DNA of 64,000 nt. Source: Levilactobacillus andaensis. GTDB lineage: Bacteria; Bacillota; Bacilli; Lactobacillales; Lactobacillaceae. A model generated the notes under the pieces. The model was not told the DNA's origin. It searched no databases and saw only the letters and a list, made by a program, of their open reading frames with translations. The stretch is taken from NCBI RefSeq assembly GCF_016861695.1, contig NZ_BOLP01000003.1:124001-188000 (forward strand), in the 5' to 3' direction. Shown here piece by piece: positions 35,202 through 43,804 of this stretch. Numbering within the stretch: the stretch's first letter is position 1; the number at the start of each line of letters is the position of its first letter. A program made the translations under genes and the position numbers.

Positions 35202-35229
35202 AATTGGCTTGTTTTTAATCCAGCCAATT
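35202..35229. promoter_or_regulatory. Candidate PdxR-type operator / promoter
   Basis: AATTGGCT (35202-35209) and AGCCAATT (35222-35229) form a perfect inverted repeat. It ends just before a TATACT -10 box (35232-35237) of the MocR gene and overlaps its likely -35 region. It also lies in the divergent promoter region of the kinase operon. Confidence 0.5.
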
Positions 35230-35278
35230 ATTATACTGAGAGGGACTTCAAACAACTCTTACGAAAGAAGGCCCGCCC

Positions 35279-36673
35279 ATGCCCAATTGGTACGCCGATC
35301 TCCCAGATATTAAACCCAAATACTTAGCCATTAGCCAACTGATCACCAGCCTGATTCAAGAGGACCGGTTATTGCCCAGCCAACGATTGCCCGCTGAACG
35401 AGAACTCGCGAAGCAACTCAAGGTCGACCGTTCCACCGTCAGTCGGGCTTTTCAGGAGCTCACCGCCAATGGCCTTCTCGTCAAAAAGGGCGGCAGTGGC
35501 ACCTTTGTCGCGCCCGTGCCTACCGTGAACACTCTCCCCGATAAGATCAATTGGGGCCAATACTTACGTAACACCACGACTAGTCACTCCCTTATCCAAC
35601 GTAAACTCACCCAGGCCCGCGCCCTCAATCCCCATTTGATCGACGGTGCCGCCAATGAGCTCCCGATGAACCTGATCCCGCAACTAGGCGATCTCCAATT
35701 GAACTGGCAAGACTTTCTGCTGGCCCAACGTCAGGAACAAGACGCGGGCTATCTCCCACTGATTCAGACGTTAGAACGCCACCACACCCAGCGGCGCCAA
35801 TTTCGCACCGATTGCCAAACGCTCCTCATCACTGGTGGCGCCCAACAGGCACTCCTACTAATTCTGAGCAGCCTGCTTAAGATTGGTGATGCCGTGGCTT
35901 TTACTAAGCCGTCTTACTTTGCGACCAGCGCCGTCTTCAAGACGCTTGGTGTCCGACCATTTACTATCCCGTTGACCCCCACCGGCCTGGACCTCGCCAT
36001 TTTGGAGAAAACGATTCGTCAACACCGAATTAAACTTCTTTTGTTAAACCCCACCTTTCAAAATCCTACGGGACTGCTCCTGTCCCTCGAACAACGTCAG
36101 CGCATCATCAAACTCTGCCAAAAGTACCAAGTTGCCATTGTGGAGGACGACGTGTTCGGCTGGCTCAGCACCAAACAGGGCGCCATCCCTACGCTAAAAA
36201 CCCTCGCACCCCAGAACGTGATCTATATCAGCTCCCTGTCCAAATTGCTAGGATCGAGCACCCGACTGGGCTGGATTGTTGCGCCGGACGCCATCGGTCA
36301 GCGCCTGTTGCAGGTCCAAAAGCGGCTCGACATCATCCCCAGTATGCTCGCCCAGGTCATGGCCAATCTGGCACTGACAACGGCCGCCTTCGATCCTGGC
36401 ATAGCTCAACTCACACAAGAACTCGCCCAACGCCGCCAAGCCACGGTCGCCATCTTTCGCAGTCTGCGCCCCGAATGGCAGTTCATCACACCACAGGGGG
36501 GCTTCTACCTCTGGGTCACCCAAACCGACCCCGCAATTTTCGACCACTTATTGGAACGCCAGATTCTAGTCAAACCCGGCACGCTATATGGCGCGCCCAA
36601 AACGGCCTTCCGCTTCAACTTTGCCGGCATTGATTTGGAACAACAAGAGCGGCTAAAGAGTTTACTAATTTAG
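35279..36673 (+). CDS. pdxR: MocR/PdxR-family regulator (GntR HTH fused to aminotransferase fold)
   Basis: A 464-residue fusion. The N-terminal GntR winged helix (SLIQEDRLLPSQRLPAEREL, VDRSTVSRAFQELTANGLL) is joined by a linker to a fold-type I aminotransferase-like domain (from about 110; LLITGGAQQALLLILSSLL, LLLNPTFQNPTGLLLS, and the PLP Lys in YISSLSKLLGSSTRLGW). MocR proteins of this type bind PLP as a signal. It is divergent from a B6-type kinase and an ECF S-component, which fits PdxR control of PLP salvage. Confidence 0.92.
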   Translation: MPNWYADLPDIKPKYLAISQLITSLIQEDRLLPSQRLPAERELAKQLKVDRSTVSRAFQELTANGLLVKKGGSGTFVAPVPTVNTLPDKINWGQYLRNTTTSHSLIQRKLTQARALNPHLIDGAANELPMNLIPQLGDLQLNWQDFLLAQRQEQDAGYLPLIQTLERHHTQRRQFRTDCQTLLITGGAQQALLLILSSLLKIGDAVAFTKPSYFATSAVFKTLGVRPFTIPLTPTGLDLAILEKTIRQHRIKLLLLNPTFQNPTGLLLSLEQRQRIIKLCQKYQVAIVEDDVFGWLSTKQGAIPTLKTLAPQNVIYISSLSKLLGSSTRLGWIVAPDAIGQRLLQVQKRLDIIPSMLAQVMANLALTTAAFDPGIAQLTQELAQRRQATVAIFRSLRPEWQFITPQGGFYLWVTQTDPAIFDHLLERQILVKPGTLYGAPKTAFRFNFAGIDLEQQERLKSLLI

Positions 36674-36743
36674 GTTGGTCGGCTACAACCTGACTGGTTA
36701 ATCAATCTCCAACAACTCTCATGGTAGACATCAAATTTAAGAC

Positions 36744-36929
36744 GCAGGAGGCCAGGGATGCAGCCAGCCGTGGAGGTGGTATTAGTCGGCGTTTCCTCAG
36801 CCGGCTTACACCACGGGCGACTTTGAAGACACGTGATTTCCGTGGCTTCAAAGCGAGCGAGAAGACTGGCGCCCTTCCAGGCTGAAGCGTCCCCACAGCA
36901 GGCGGAATCCCTGGCAGCCAGAGGCGACC
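36744..36929 (-). repeat. Structured repeat family A, copy A2
   Basis: The reverse-strand copy of the family. On the minus strand it reads CTGCCAGGGATTCCGCCTGC, then GGGGACGCTTCAGCCTGGAA, CCAGTCTTCTCGCTCGCTTT and finally CTGGCTGCATCCCTGGCC. It lies between the 3' ends of the MocR and VOC genes, just beyond the bidirectional terminator. ORFs read across it are artefacts. Confidence 0.85.
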
Positions 36930-36970
36930 CCTCCAAACTAATCTCGCACTAACACAAACTTAACAGACGT

Positions 36971-37010
36971 AAAAAAATCAGCTTACCGGTGAGGGGTAAG
37001 CTGATTTTTT
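36971..37010. terminator. Bidirectional terminator
   Basis: AAAAATCAGCTTACC and GGTAAGCTGATTTTT form a 15-bp stem with A/T tracts on both sides, serving the VOC gene and possibly the MocR gene. Confidence 0.88.
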
Positions 37011-37054
37011 GCTGATCATCTAGGTTCATTGGGACTGCAGCCCCAAGTCACACA

Positions 37055-37447
37055 CTACTTTAAGATTTGGCAGAACTCAATGGTTTCATGGTTCGGCCCG
37101 AGGATGTTGAAGAAACGAATGCCCTTTTCCCAGAACGTTGGGATGGATTGCACCTCGTCATTGACCAGGTCTAAGCCCTGTTCTTTGGCGGCGGCAAAGG
37201 CGGCATCGACATCGGTGGTGTTCAACGAAATATGGTTGATCGCACCGGCTGTCGGATTGGTAGGGTCGCCTTCCCAGGTCTCAATCGTTAAGTTACCGAG
37301 CCGCATGAAGGCACAGCGGTTTTCACCGTTGGGGAACAGGCCGGCCCGTTCAAAGCCTAGTGATTCGTAAAAGGCCATCGTCTTGTCTAAATCCGCCGTG
37401 GGAATCCCCACGTGTTGAATTCCAGTAATAAAATCATGAACTGACAT
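37055..37447 (-). CDS. VOC-family (glyoxalase-like) protein
   Basis: A 130-residue single-domain VOC protein: ITGIQHVGIPTADLDKTMAF, YESLGFERAG, AINHISLNTTDVDAAFAAAK and GPNHETIEFCQILK give the paired beta-alpha-beta-beta-beta units. His11 and Glu124 are plausible metal ligands. Such proteins include glyoxalase I, dioxygenases and antibiotic-binding proteins, and the substrate is unknown. It is downstream of a membrane protein, an alcohol dehydrogenase and a ROK kinase on the same strand and may belong to that operon. Confidence 0.85.
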   Translation of the reverse strand: MSVHDFITGIQHVGIPTADLDKTMAFYESLGFERAGLFPNGENRCAFMRLGNLTIETWEGDPTNPTAGAINHISLNTTDVDAAFAAAKEQGLDLVNDEVQSIPTFWEKGIRFFNILGPNHETIEFCQILK

Positions 37448-37582
37448 GTTTAACTGACTCCTTTTTTAAACGTAATCGGTATCGTCATTAACGAGTTACC
37501 CATTAATGTTTCAGAACAACTTCTTCAAACCGTTGGTCCAAGACCCAGTTACCTTACGGATTAGACCACGTTAACGGAAAGG

Positions 37583-38311
37583 TTATTTCCCAACGTCGAC
37601 GGCTTGGTGCTTCAGGTTCGGGAAGATCACCTTGTCAGCAATCCCGGTAATCCCACCTTGAGCAAGGAAGGCAAACACCGTTCCCAGCCCAAAGTTCGTG
37701 AATTGACGGGTAATCACCAACGCAATGATCGCCATAATGGTAGGCGGAATGTAGGACGCCCACATCGCCTTAGCAGCTTGCCCCTTGAAGTAACGGAAGC
37801 GCAAAATCTGCATCAAGTCATCAGCCGGATGTAACACCAGGTTGACCCGTTGATAGATGGAGATGGCTACGGCGATAAACGCCACACCCAAGAAGTTCAG
37901 CGCCACGTAGAAGATGATCATCCCCGTGCCCCGCGCTTCTGGTAGGCCCGCAAAGAGTGCCGGGTACTTGCCATCAAAGAAATCCTCAAACACTTGAATC
38001 AAAGCGGAGAACGGTACCATGAAGATCATGTTACCGGCGATTCGCTTCCAATCCCAGTGGTGAATCAAGATGGCGTTTAGCACCGCCGTCAAGAAGCCCA
38101 TAATCAGGAACGCCCAGAATAAATTCCAGTGAAACGCGGTCCCCAAGTTGGCTTCGGCTGCGGACCAGTACGCTGCCCCTAAAAATGAGGGGTGAATCTT
38201 GGCACTAGTGACCAACGTTAACACGTTACCGGCCGAGTTAATGACCAGCGACAGGGCGAAAAAGGCAATTGCCTTTGACATTGAAAGGGTTCGTTCATTT
38301 GTCGCTTCCAT
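37583..38311 (-). CDS. Multi-pass membrane protein of unknown function
   Basis: From ATG 38311 (AAGGAG 8 nt upstream; 38356 is an alternative start) this encodes 242 residues with about six membrane segments. The loop PHxxLGAAYW-like segment (KIHPSFLGAAYWSAAEANLG), VFEDFFDGKYPALF and the tail GLGTVFAFLAQGGITGIADKVIF resemble uncharacterised YitT/YczE-like membrane proteins of lactobacilli. I do not recognise a defined family. It follows the alcohol dehydrogenase gene by 68 bp and may export or import a related small molecule. Confidence 0.7.
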   Translation of the reverse strand: MEATNERTLSMSKAIAFFALSLVINSAGNVLTLVTSAKIHPSFLGAAYWSAAEANLGTAFHWNLFWAFLIMGFLTAVLNAILIHHWDWKRIAGNMIFMVPFSALIQVFEDFFDGKYPALFAGLPEARGTGMIIFYVALNFLGVAFIAVAISIYQRVNLVLHPADDLMQILRFRYFKGQAAKAMWASYIPPTIMAIIALVITRQFTNFGLGTVFAFLAQGGITGIADKVIFPNLKHQAVDVGK

Positions 38312-38378
38312 CGGTGCTGCTCCTTCGTTGAACTTGCTTGCTGCTTCAGCTCTCACATTAATCCCTTACCTTTTTTGT

Positions 38379-39380
38379 TTAGTCGCTAACTTTAACGACT
38401 GCCTTGCTGACGCCCTTAACCTTACCGTTTAAGACGTCTTCGACTTGTTCCAACTTAACTTCATGGCTGATCAGAGATTCAACGTCCAATTCGCCGCTAG
38501 CCAATAAGGCAATGGCATCCTTGAAGGCGTATGGGTTGATGAAGGCACCCTGAATCTTCAATTGCTTTTGGTAAACTTCGTAAGTGTTCATGGAGAAGGT
38601 TTGGTCTGGCTTCCCAACACCAAACATCAGGACTTGAGCACCCTTCTTCGTGGCTTCAACGGCTTGTTCTTGCGTTTGTGGCAACCCAACGGCTTCAATC
38701 ACAACGTCGTAATCGGCAGGAATGCTGTCGCGAGTGGTGTTGTAGGTGTTAGTAACGCCAAACTTTTCCTTGTTAAAGGCTAACTTTTCGTCGATGATGC
38801 CGGCGAAATCGACTTGGTGAACGCCGTAAGCTTGGAGTAATTGCACGAACAATTGACCCATGAAGCCATCGCCGATAACCAAGGCCTTTTGATAAGGCTT
38901 AACATCTAACAAGCTCATGCCGTGAACCGCGCAAGATACAGGTTCCGTGGTGGCAGCGGCCTTTAAGGACAAACTGTCAGGAATTGGGTAAACGACGGAT
39001 GAAGGGGCCGTGAAGGACTTTTCCAACCCACCATCGCGGGTAACCCCAACGGCTGATAAGTTGTCACACAGTTCGGGACGGTCGGTTCTGCAGTAGTCAC
39101 ATTGGCCACAGTAGATGTTAGGGTCAACGGTGACCCGGTCGCCAACCTTAACGTTGGTAACGTTCTTGCCGACAGCGGCAACGATCCCGGAGTTTTCATG
39201 GCCCAAAACGATTGGTGGCACAGCGTTAGCGGAACCAGGAAGGCCAGCGTAGAGCGCCCGGTCAGTCCCACAGATACCAGCGTAAGCGGTGTTGACTAAG
39301 ACTTCGTCAGGCTTAACTTCTGGTTCTGGCAAATCTTGAATTTCCATCTTTTTGGTTCCAGTTAAAACTAAGGCTTTCAT
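38379..39380 (-). CDS. Zinc-dependent alcohol / sugar-alcohol dehydrogenase
   Basis: A 333-residue medium-chain dehydrogenase. The catalytic zinc ligands are in YAGICGTDRALY and IVLGHENSGIV, and the structural zinc set is CGQCDYCRTDRPELC. The NAD-binding loop is ALVIGDGFMGQLFVQLLQAY. The family oxidises polyols, sugar phosphates or threonine. It lies 21 bp after a ROK sugar kinase gene in the same operon, which suggests a sugar or polyol substrate. Confidence 0.88.
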   Translation of the reverse strand: MKALVLTGTKKMEIQDLPEPEVKPDEVLVNTAYAGICGTDRALYAGLPGSANAVPPIVLGHENSGIVAAVGKNVTNVKVGDRVTVDPNIYCGQCDYCRTDRPELCDNLSAVGVTRDGGLEKSFTAPSSVVYPIPDSLSLKAAATTEPVSCAVHGMSLLDVKPYQKALVIGDGFMGQLFVQLLQAYGVHQVDFAGIIDEKLAFNKEKFGVTNTYNTTRDSIPADYDVVIEAVGLPQTQEQAVEATKKGAQVLMFGVGKPDQTFSMNTYEVYQKQLKIQGAFINPYAFKDAIALLASGELDVESLISHEVKLEQVEDVLNGKVKGVSKAVVKVSD

Positions 39381-39401
39381 AAAATAAGCGCTCCCTTTTA
39401 A

Positions 39402-40277
39402 TTATTTGTTATACTCATTCAAAGCTAAGGCGAAATCGCCTAGCGTGGCTGAGCCGTTATGCTCAACCGATGGCATCACGATGTAGTCGGTCAACTTGCC
39501 AACATCCACGTAATTGTTCAGCAGCTTGTCGAACTCGGCGCGAACCTTGACTAAGAAGGCTTCACTGACCACACCACCACCAAAGATGATCTTGTCGGGC
39601 CGCAACATCAACGTTTCCTGCAAGGCCGCTTGGGCCACGTAGTACGCCATGATGTCCCAGACGTGGTCGGTCAACGGCACGTCCTTGCCGGGTTTCCCCA
39701 GCCGAGCGTCAAACGTTGGCCCACTGACTAGACCTTCCAAGCAATCGCCATGGAATGGGCAAATGCCGGGGAAGTCCAAATCGTCGGGGTGACGCTTCAA
39801 CCGCACGTGTCCCATTTCGGGATGGCCGAGGCTCCCCACGAAATGACCGTCGATCACGGCACCGGCACCAACGCCGGTCCCAATGGTGAAGTAGACCAAT
39901 GAATCAACCTTTTCATTGAACAGCGTGGACATCACGTATTCACCGTAAGCCGACCCGTTAACATCGGACGTCCAGTACATCGGCACGTCCAGATTCTGCT
40001 TCAAGCGACCGATAAAGTCGGTGTTCGACCAGCCCTTCTTCGGGGTATCGGTAATGTAGCCGTACTTCGGCGAGTTATGCCGCAGTTCGATTGGGCCAAA
40101 GGATGAGACCGCAATGGCCTTGATCTCGGGAAACTTTTTAAAATAAGCGATTGATTTGCTCAAAGTCTCTTCCGGGGTGGTCGTGGGAATCACAACCTTG
40201 TCCAGGGTGCGGTAATCTTCGTTACCAACCGCACAAACGAACTTTGTGCCCCCAGCTTCAATACTGCCAAGTTGCAT
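39402..40277 (-). CDS. ROK-family sugar kinase, fructokinase type
   Basis: A 291-residue kinase from ATG 40277, with GGAGG seven bases before it. The ATP motif LGSIEAGGTKFVCAVG, the zinc-site pattern LGHPEMGHVRLKRHPDD continuing with GICPFHGDCLEGLVSGP, and FTIGTGVGAGAVIDG match ROK fructokinases (mannofructokinases). It starts the operon with an alcohol dehydrogenase, and several cre-like sites lie upstream, consistent with catabolite control of sugar use. Confidence 0.9.
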   Translation of the reverse strand: MQLGSIEAGGTKFVCAVGNEDYRTLDKVVIPTTTPEETLSKSIAYFKKFPEIKAIAVSSFGPIELRHNSPKYGYITDTPKKGWSNTDFIGRLKQNLDVPMYWTSDVNGSAYGEYVMSTLFNEKVDSLVYFTIGTGVGAGAVIDGHFVGSLGHPEMGHVRLKRHPDDLDFPGICPFHGDCLEGLVSGPTFDARLGKPGKDVPLTDHVWDIMAYYVAQAALQETLMLRPDKIIFGGGVVSEAFLVKVRAEFDKLLNNYVDVGKLTDYIVMPSVEHNGSATLGDFALALNEYNK

Positions 40278-40842
40278 ACTTGTTACCTCCATATTTGCCG
40301 ACGAGCTGACCCGCAGCAAAGTTTTTTAATGAACCTCTTCGTGACCGCTACAGTCATTCTTAAATCGCTTACAGTATATCAAGTGGCGGCAAGCGATTTA
40401 AAGGGATTTTCGACCTCTTGGTTTTCAGAAAAGGCCGTTTAAACACGTGTTGCCGGAAATGTAATCGTTTGTATTTTTCGTGATATAAGTCACTTAAAGA
40501 CGGAAATCAAGGTGGAATTTGCCGTTTCGGAAAGCGCTTACATTTTAGTTTCAACTTATTTATGTCGCATAAAAGCCGTCGATTATGCAATCAAAAGACG
40601 CGACCACATGCTCGACGGCTAGTTTTTAACTGATGTGTTGTCATGCCGAATTCTCTGGCAGAAAGCGCTTAACCAGCAATTTTCAATTTAGCATTGCAAC
40701 TTATAACCTTGATTCGCTTTTTAATTTAGAATCTTCTTGTCACAACTCCAAAGTATGTCATAAAAACCTACTTATTAGTTTCAGTCTAGTTTTCCTAAAG
40801 GCTGATGATTTTTGAATACTCTCATCCCTTAGCTAGATAGTA
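40278..40842. other. Regulatory intergenic region upstream of the ROK gene
   Basis: 560 bp without a credible gene. It contains an inverted repeat TAAATCGCTT (40361-40370) and AAGCGATTTA (40391-40400), the cre-like GGAAAGCGCTTACA (40529-40542, one mismatch), a third GAAAGCGCTT motif at 40661, and a long-loop hairpin AGCCGTCGA / TCGACGGCT (40572-40620) followed by TTTT. Confidence 0.5.
40529..40542. promoter_or_regulatory. CcpA cre site upstream of ROK operon
   Basis: GGAAAGCGCTTACA matches the cre consensus apart from the first base, about 250 bp before the ROK start. Confidence 0.55.
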
Positions 40843-41484
40843 TTAATCTCTAATTTGTAAGGCCGCATCCAGCGGTTCCCGAACCGTTTCCATCTTGTTA
40901 ATTTTTGCGTCCGTTGGATAACCTAACCCAATACCCATCAGAATGACCTCATCTTCAGAAATATTAAAATATTGACGTACTATTTCAGGGAATCTAACGA
41001 ATGAATATGCTGGTAAGGAACTGATGCCACGTTCTTCAGCTGCCAGCAAAATTCCATACCCAAAAGCACCGGTGTCATAGGCACTAAATTGTGTCGAATC
41101 TTTAGGAATGGTGATGTACGCAATGGCTGGTGCATTATATAGATTTTTCCCAGCTTCACCAAATAATTGTACGTCATCACCCATGTAGGTAGCCATGCGT
41201 TTAAGCCAATCATCGATATTTTTCTGTGGCTTAGCTGCCCATTCTTGTGGAGGGGTTACTTCTGCCCAACTCTTTTTTTGTTGATCAACTGCGTCGGCGT
41301 TAGCTTTTCGAATTTGTTTAGCTGTCTCTCCCACAGCCAAATATACTTTCCATGGCTGGGCATTTTCCCAAGACGGCGCATGCTGAGCTTCGGAAATAAT
41401 TTCTTTTAACTGCTCTAAATCGACCGACTTATCACTAAAGTTACGCGCTGAGTGCCGAGATAATTGGCTACTATTATTTGACAT
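40843..41484 (-). CDS. Nitroreductase-family FMN oxidoreductase
   Basis: A 213-residue flavoprotein from ATG 41484 (AAAGGGAG ten bases upstream). SRHSARNFSDKSVDLEQLKE is the FMN phosphate-binding start, HAPSWENAQPWKVYLAV the second flavin contact, and MGIGLGYPTD the C-terminal family block. These enzymes reduce nitro compounds, quinones or enones with NAD(P)H. It is downstream of a nitronate monooxygenase/FabK-like gene, and both are divergent from a TetR regulator, so an inducible detoxification role is plausible. Base composition is more AT-rich than the surroundings. Confidence 0.87.
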   Translation of the reverse strand: MSNNSSQLSRHSARNFSDKSVDLEQLKEIISEAQHAPSWENAQPWKVYLAVGETAKQIRKANADAVDQQKKSWAEVTPPQEWAAKPQKNIDDWLKRMATYMGDDVQLFGEAGKNLYNAPAIAYITIPKDSTQFSAYDTGAFGYGILLAAEERGISSLPAYSFVRFPEIVRQYFNISEDEVILMGIGLGYPTDAKINKMETVREPLDAALQIRD

Positions 41485-41524
41485 ATAATTTGAACTCCCT
41501 TTATTCATTCCGTTTGGTAATTAA

Positions 41525-42505
41525 CTAATACTTTTTATTTAAAATTGCCATACCCTCGTTATAAACCGTAGTTATGATTTCCTTAACAGGACGTATTTCA
41601 TTCACTAACGACACCCCTTGTCCGGGCATAACCGCCCCTTTTACAACGTCCCCATCTTGTGCAGCTAACCGTAAAGTTCCAGTAGCTAACTTCTCAATTT
41701 CAGGCACCGCAACTTTAGGCGCATTTTCTTTTTCAACTGTAATCAGTTGATCCGATAATTGGTTGCTAATTTGCCAGCATGGTGAATTGGTGTCACGCCC
41801 AGTTACAACAAGATTCTCGACCGTTGAATTTACGACAGCCTTTTTGACATTTGAGTGAATATCACCTTCACTAGCAGCTAGAAAAGCCGTACCCATTTCA
41901 ATACCACTAGCTCCAAGAACTCTGGCAGCTGCAAATCCTCTACCATCAGAAATACCGCCGGACGCCACGACTGCAGCGTGTTTGACTACATCAACAACTT
42001 CCGGAACCAGTGCAATCGTCCCTACGTGGGATAATCGTCCACCACCCTCACGACCTTTGGCAACTATCACGTCTGCACCACTTTCATCAGCAATAATAGC
42101 GGCTTTGGCGGTAGCCACTTTAACGATAACTTTAAGGCCAATTTCATGCCAGATATCAAACCATTTTTTAGCGAGTGGTTTATCAAAACCCTCAAATTCT
42201 GCATCATCTGCATAAATAAATTTCAAATTATCCTTATCGATCAAATCTGTCATTTGTGCGATATATGTTTCCGCAGATCTGTCGAGTAAAACATTCACGC
42301 CAAATGGTTGGTCTGTTTTTTCCTTAACTTTTTTTATCTGTTGGTCAATAATGTCTAGTGTGGCTCCCCCGGCACCAAGGACTCCTAAAGCGCCTGCATT
42401 TGCAACTGCAGAGACCAAGGAAACCATTGAAGTCCACGCCATCGGACCAGCAATGATAGGGTATTTCATGCCTAAAACAGTTTTTAAGTCATTCAATTTG
42501 TTCAC
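41525..42505 (-). CDS. Nitronate monooxygenase / FabK-like flavoprotein
   Basis: A 326-residue TIM-barrel FMN protein: YPIIAGPMAWTSMVSLVSAV, VIVAKGREGGGRLSHVGTIA, VVASGGISDGRGFAAARVLG and GIEMGTAFLAASEGD are shared by nitronate monooxygenases and FabK enoyl-ACP reductases. Typical FabK has EAGGHIG where this has REGGGRLS, so it is not a standard member of either. It lies next to a nitroreductase gene and opposite a TetR regulator. A redox role on small nitro or enone compounds seems more likely than fatty acid synthesis. Confidence 0.83.
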   Translation of the reverse strand: MNKLNDLKTVLGMKYPIIAGPMAWTSMVSLVSAVANAGALGVLGAGGATLDIIDQQIKKVKEKTDQPFGVNVLLDRSAETYIAQMTDLIDKDNLKFIYADDAEFEGFDKPLAKKWFDIWHEIGLKVIVKVATAKAAIIADESGADVIVAKGREGGGRLSHVGTIALVPEVVDVVKHAAVVASGGISDGRGFAAARVLGASGIEMGTAFLAASEGDIHSNVKKAVVNSTVENLVVTGRDTNSPCWQISNQLSDQLITVEKENAPKVAVPEIEKLATGTLRLAAQDGDVVKGAVMPGQGVSLVNEIRPVKEIITTVYNEGMAILNKKY

Positions 42506-42600
42506 TCCTTAACAATTTGGTACACTAATTGTAAGCGTATTCGATACACATAAGGTAGACGAACCCATTAAAGTGTCTAGAAAGGAAATTGAAGTTTACG

Positions 42601-43140
42601 ATGACAGCTGAAGAAAAAATCATCTCAACATTTCTCGAATTAATACGGACTGAAAACTATTCAAAAATCTCAATTGCACAGATTATGAAAAAATCCGGGC
42701 TGACCAGAACATATTTCTATCAATTATTTGATTCTAAATGCGAGTTGGCTCGAAGATCTCTTTTTTCAATCATTAATGAGTTAATGGACCCGCTATCGCA
42801 CGCACTTATTAACAATGAAAGTATTGACCATCAGAGAATTTTAGAGGCTCTGGACTTTGTAGAAAATCATAAACCAGCCATGCTAACATTAGTTTTTTAC
42901 CAAGGACCCGATTTCAATTTTCAAGGTGAAATTCAAAGATGGATCAAAAAAGAAATCACAGAGCAGGTAAAAAGAAAGTCTCAATGTGATCAATCAAACG
43001 ATGATTTTTTTGCAGAGATGTTTTCTTCCTCAGTTGTTAAAATGATTGATTGGTACTTACATCAAGATTCAGTAACGGTTGACCAAATGTCAACACTGGT
43101 TGAACGTAGCTTGTCTCAAGGGCTCACCTCGGTAATTTGA
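42601..43140 (+). CDS. TetR-family transcriptional regulator
   Basis: A 179-residue regulator from ATG 42601; an in-frame TTG at 42589 sits too close to AAAGGA. The HTH is NYSKISIAQIMKKSGLTRTY followed by FYQLFDSKCELARRSL. The C-terminal ligand domain has no recognisable specificity. The coding sequence is strongly AT-rich compared with most of the window. It is divergent from the FabK-like and nitroreductase genes and most likely represses them. Confidence 0.85.
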   Translation: MTAEEKIISTFLELIRTENYSKISIAQIMKKSGLTRTYFYQLFDSKCELARRSLFSIINELMDPLSHALINNESIDHQRILEALDFVENHKPAMLTLVFYQGPDFNFQGEIQRWIKKEITEQVKRKSQCDQSNDDFFAEMFSSSVVKMIDWYLHQDSVTVDQMSTLVERSLSQGLTSVI

Positions 43141-43320
43141 TTTAAAAAATATTTTCTTTAGCGAACTGCTGACTAATACCTCCTAGATCAATTCTTACAC
43201 GATTCATGACAATTAAATTGAAGGGCTCCTCAGTCCTGAGCTATACACCAGCCTTTATCTTGACCAACTATTAGCGTATGTGCTAAGCTAGCGCTATCGA
43301 AATAACCGAATACTTTTGTT

Positions 43321-43405
43321 CTCTAGGGTTCCGCCGCAAGGGTCTGGTCCGAGAGGGAACCTGTGGTGACTGCCACAGACACGGAAGGGAAAAAGCCTGG
43401 GAGAT
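43321..43405 (+). ncRNA. Guanidine-I riboswitch (ykkC class)
   Basis: The conserved elements occur in order: CTAGGGTTCCG, GGTCTGGTCCGAGAG, a variable stem with GTGACTGCCACAG, ACACGGAAGGGAAAAAGCCTGGGAGA. These match the ykkC/guanidine-I aptamer core. It precedes a two-gene SMR exporter, the usual target of this riboswitch. A possible promoter, TTGACC (43260-43265), 18 bp, TAAGCT (43284-43289), lies just upstream. Binding of guanidinium would favour transcription past the terminator. Confidence 0.93.
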
Positions 43406-43443
43406 TTTGTCGTTAGCGACAGAATTTCTCAGGCTCTTTTTTT
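43394..43443 (+). terminator. Riboswitch-controlled terminator
   Basis: AGCCTGGGAGATTTTGTCG and CGACAGAATTTCTCAGGCT form a long imperfect stem followed by seven T. Its 5' arm overlaps the 3' end of the aptamer, so ligand binding and terminator formation should exclude each other. Confidence 0.9.
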
Positions 43444-43472
43444 GCCATTTCGGTTAACTAAAGGAGGACTTT

Positions 43473-43802
43473 ATGATGTGGAAACACTGGCTCACCGTTG
43501 TTCTGGGCGCTGTCTTTGAAGTGAGTTGGGTGGTCGGCTTCAAACACGCCAGCACCCTCTTCGAATGGGGAGCGACCGCTGTTGCCGTCTACCTTAGCTT
43601 TTACTTTTTGATTCGCGCTAGCCGCCATATTCCCGCCGGAACCGCCTACGCCGTCTTCGTGGGTTTAGGCACCTTGGGCACCACCACCCTTGGCATGCTG
43701 GCGTTTGGCGAACCCGTTAGCTGGGCAAAAATCGCACTGATTTTACTCCTGTTATTGGGAATTGGCGGCTTGCAAACGATCACTGAGAAAGGAGCTGACT
43801 AA
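43473..43802 (+). CDS. SMR guanidinium exporter subunit 1
   Basis: A 109-residue, four-helix small multidrug resistance protein with the essential Glu in VLGAVFEVSWVVGFKHA and the block IPAGTAYAVFVGLGTLGTTT. A perfect AGGAGG precedes the start. It is the first gene behind a guanidine-I riboswitch and is followed 2 bp later by a second SMR gene, the arrangement of paired SMR pumps such as YkkCD. Export of guanidinium, or substituted guanidines, in exchange for protons is the expected role. Confidence 0.9.
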   Translation: MMWKHWLTVVLGAVFEVSWVVGFKHASTLFEWGATAVAVYLSFYFLIRASRHIPAGTAYAVFVGLGTLGTTTLGMLAFGEPVSWAKIALILLLLLGIGGLQTITEKGAD

Positions 43803-43804
43803 CC

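Noticed and set aside
36670-36936. Two ORFs of 64 and 88 codons on the minus strand
   Set aside because: They run through repeat copy A2 and have no homologue-like sequence.
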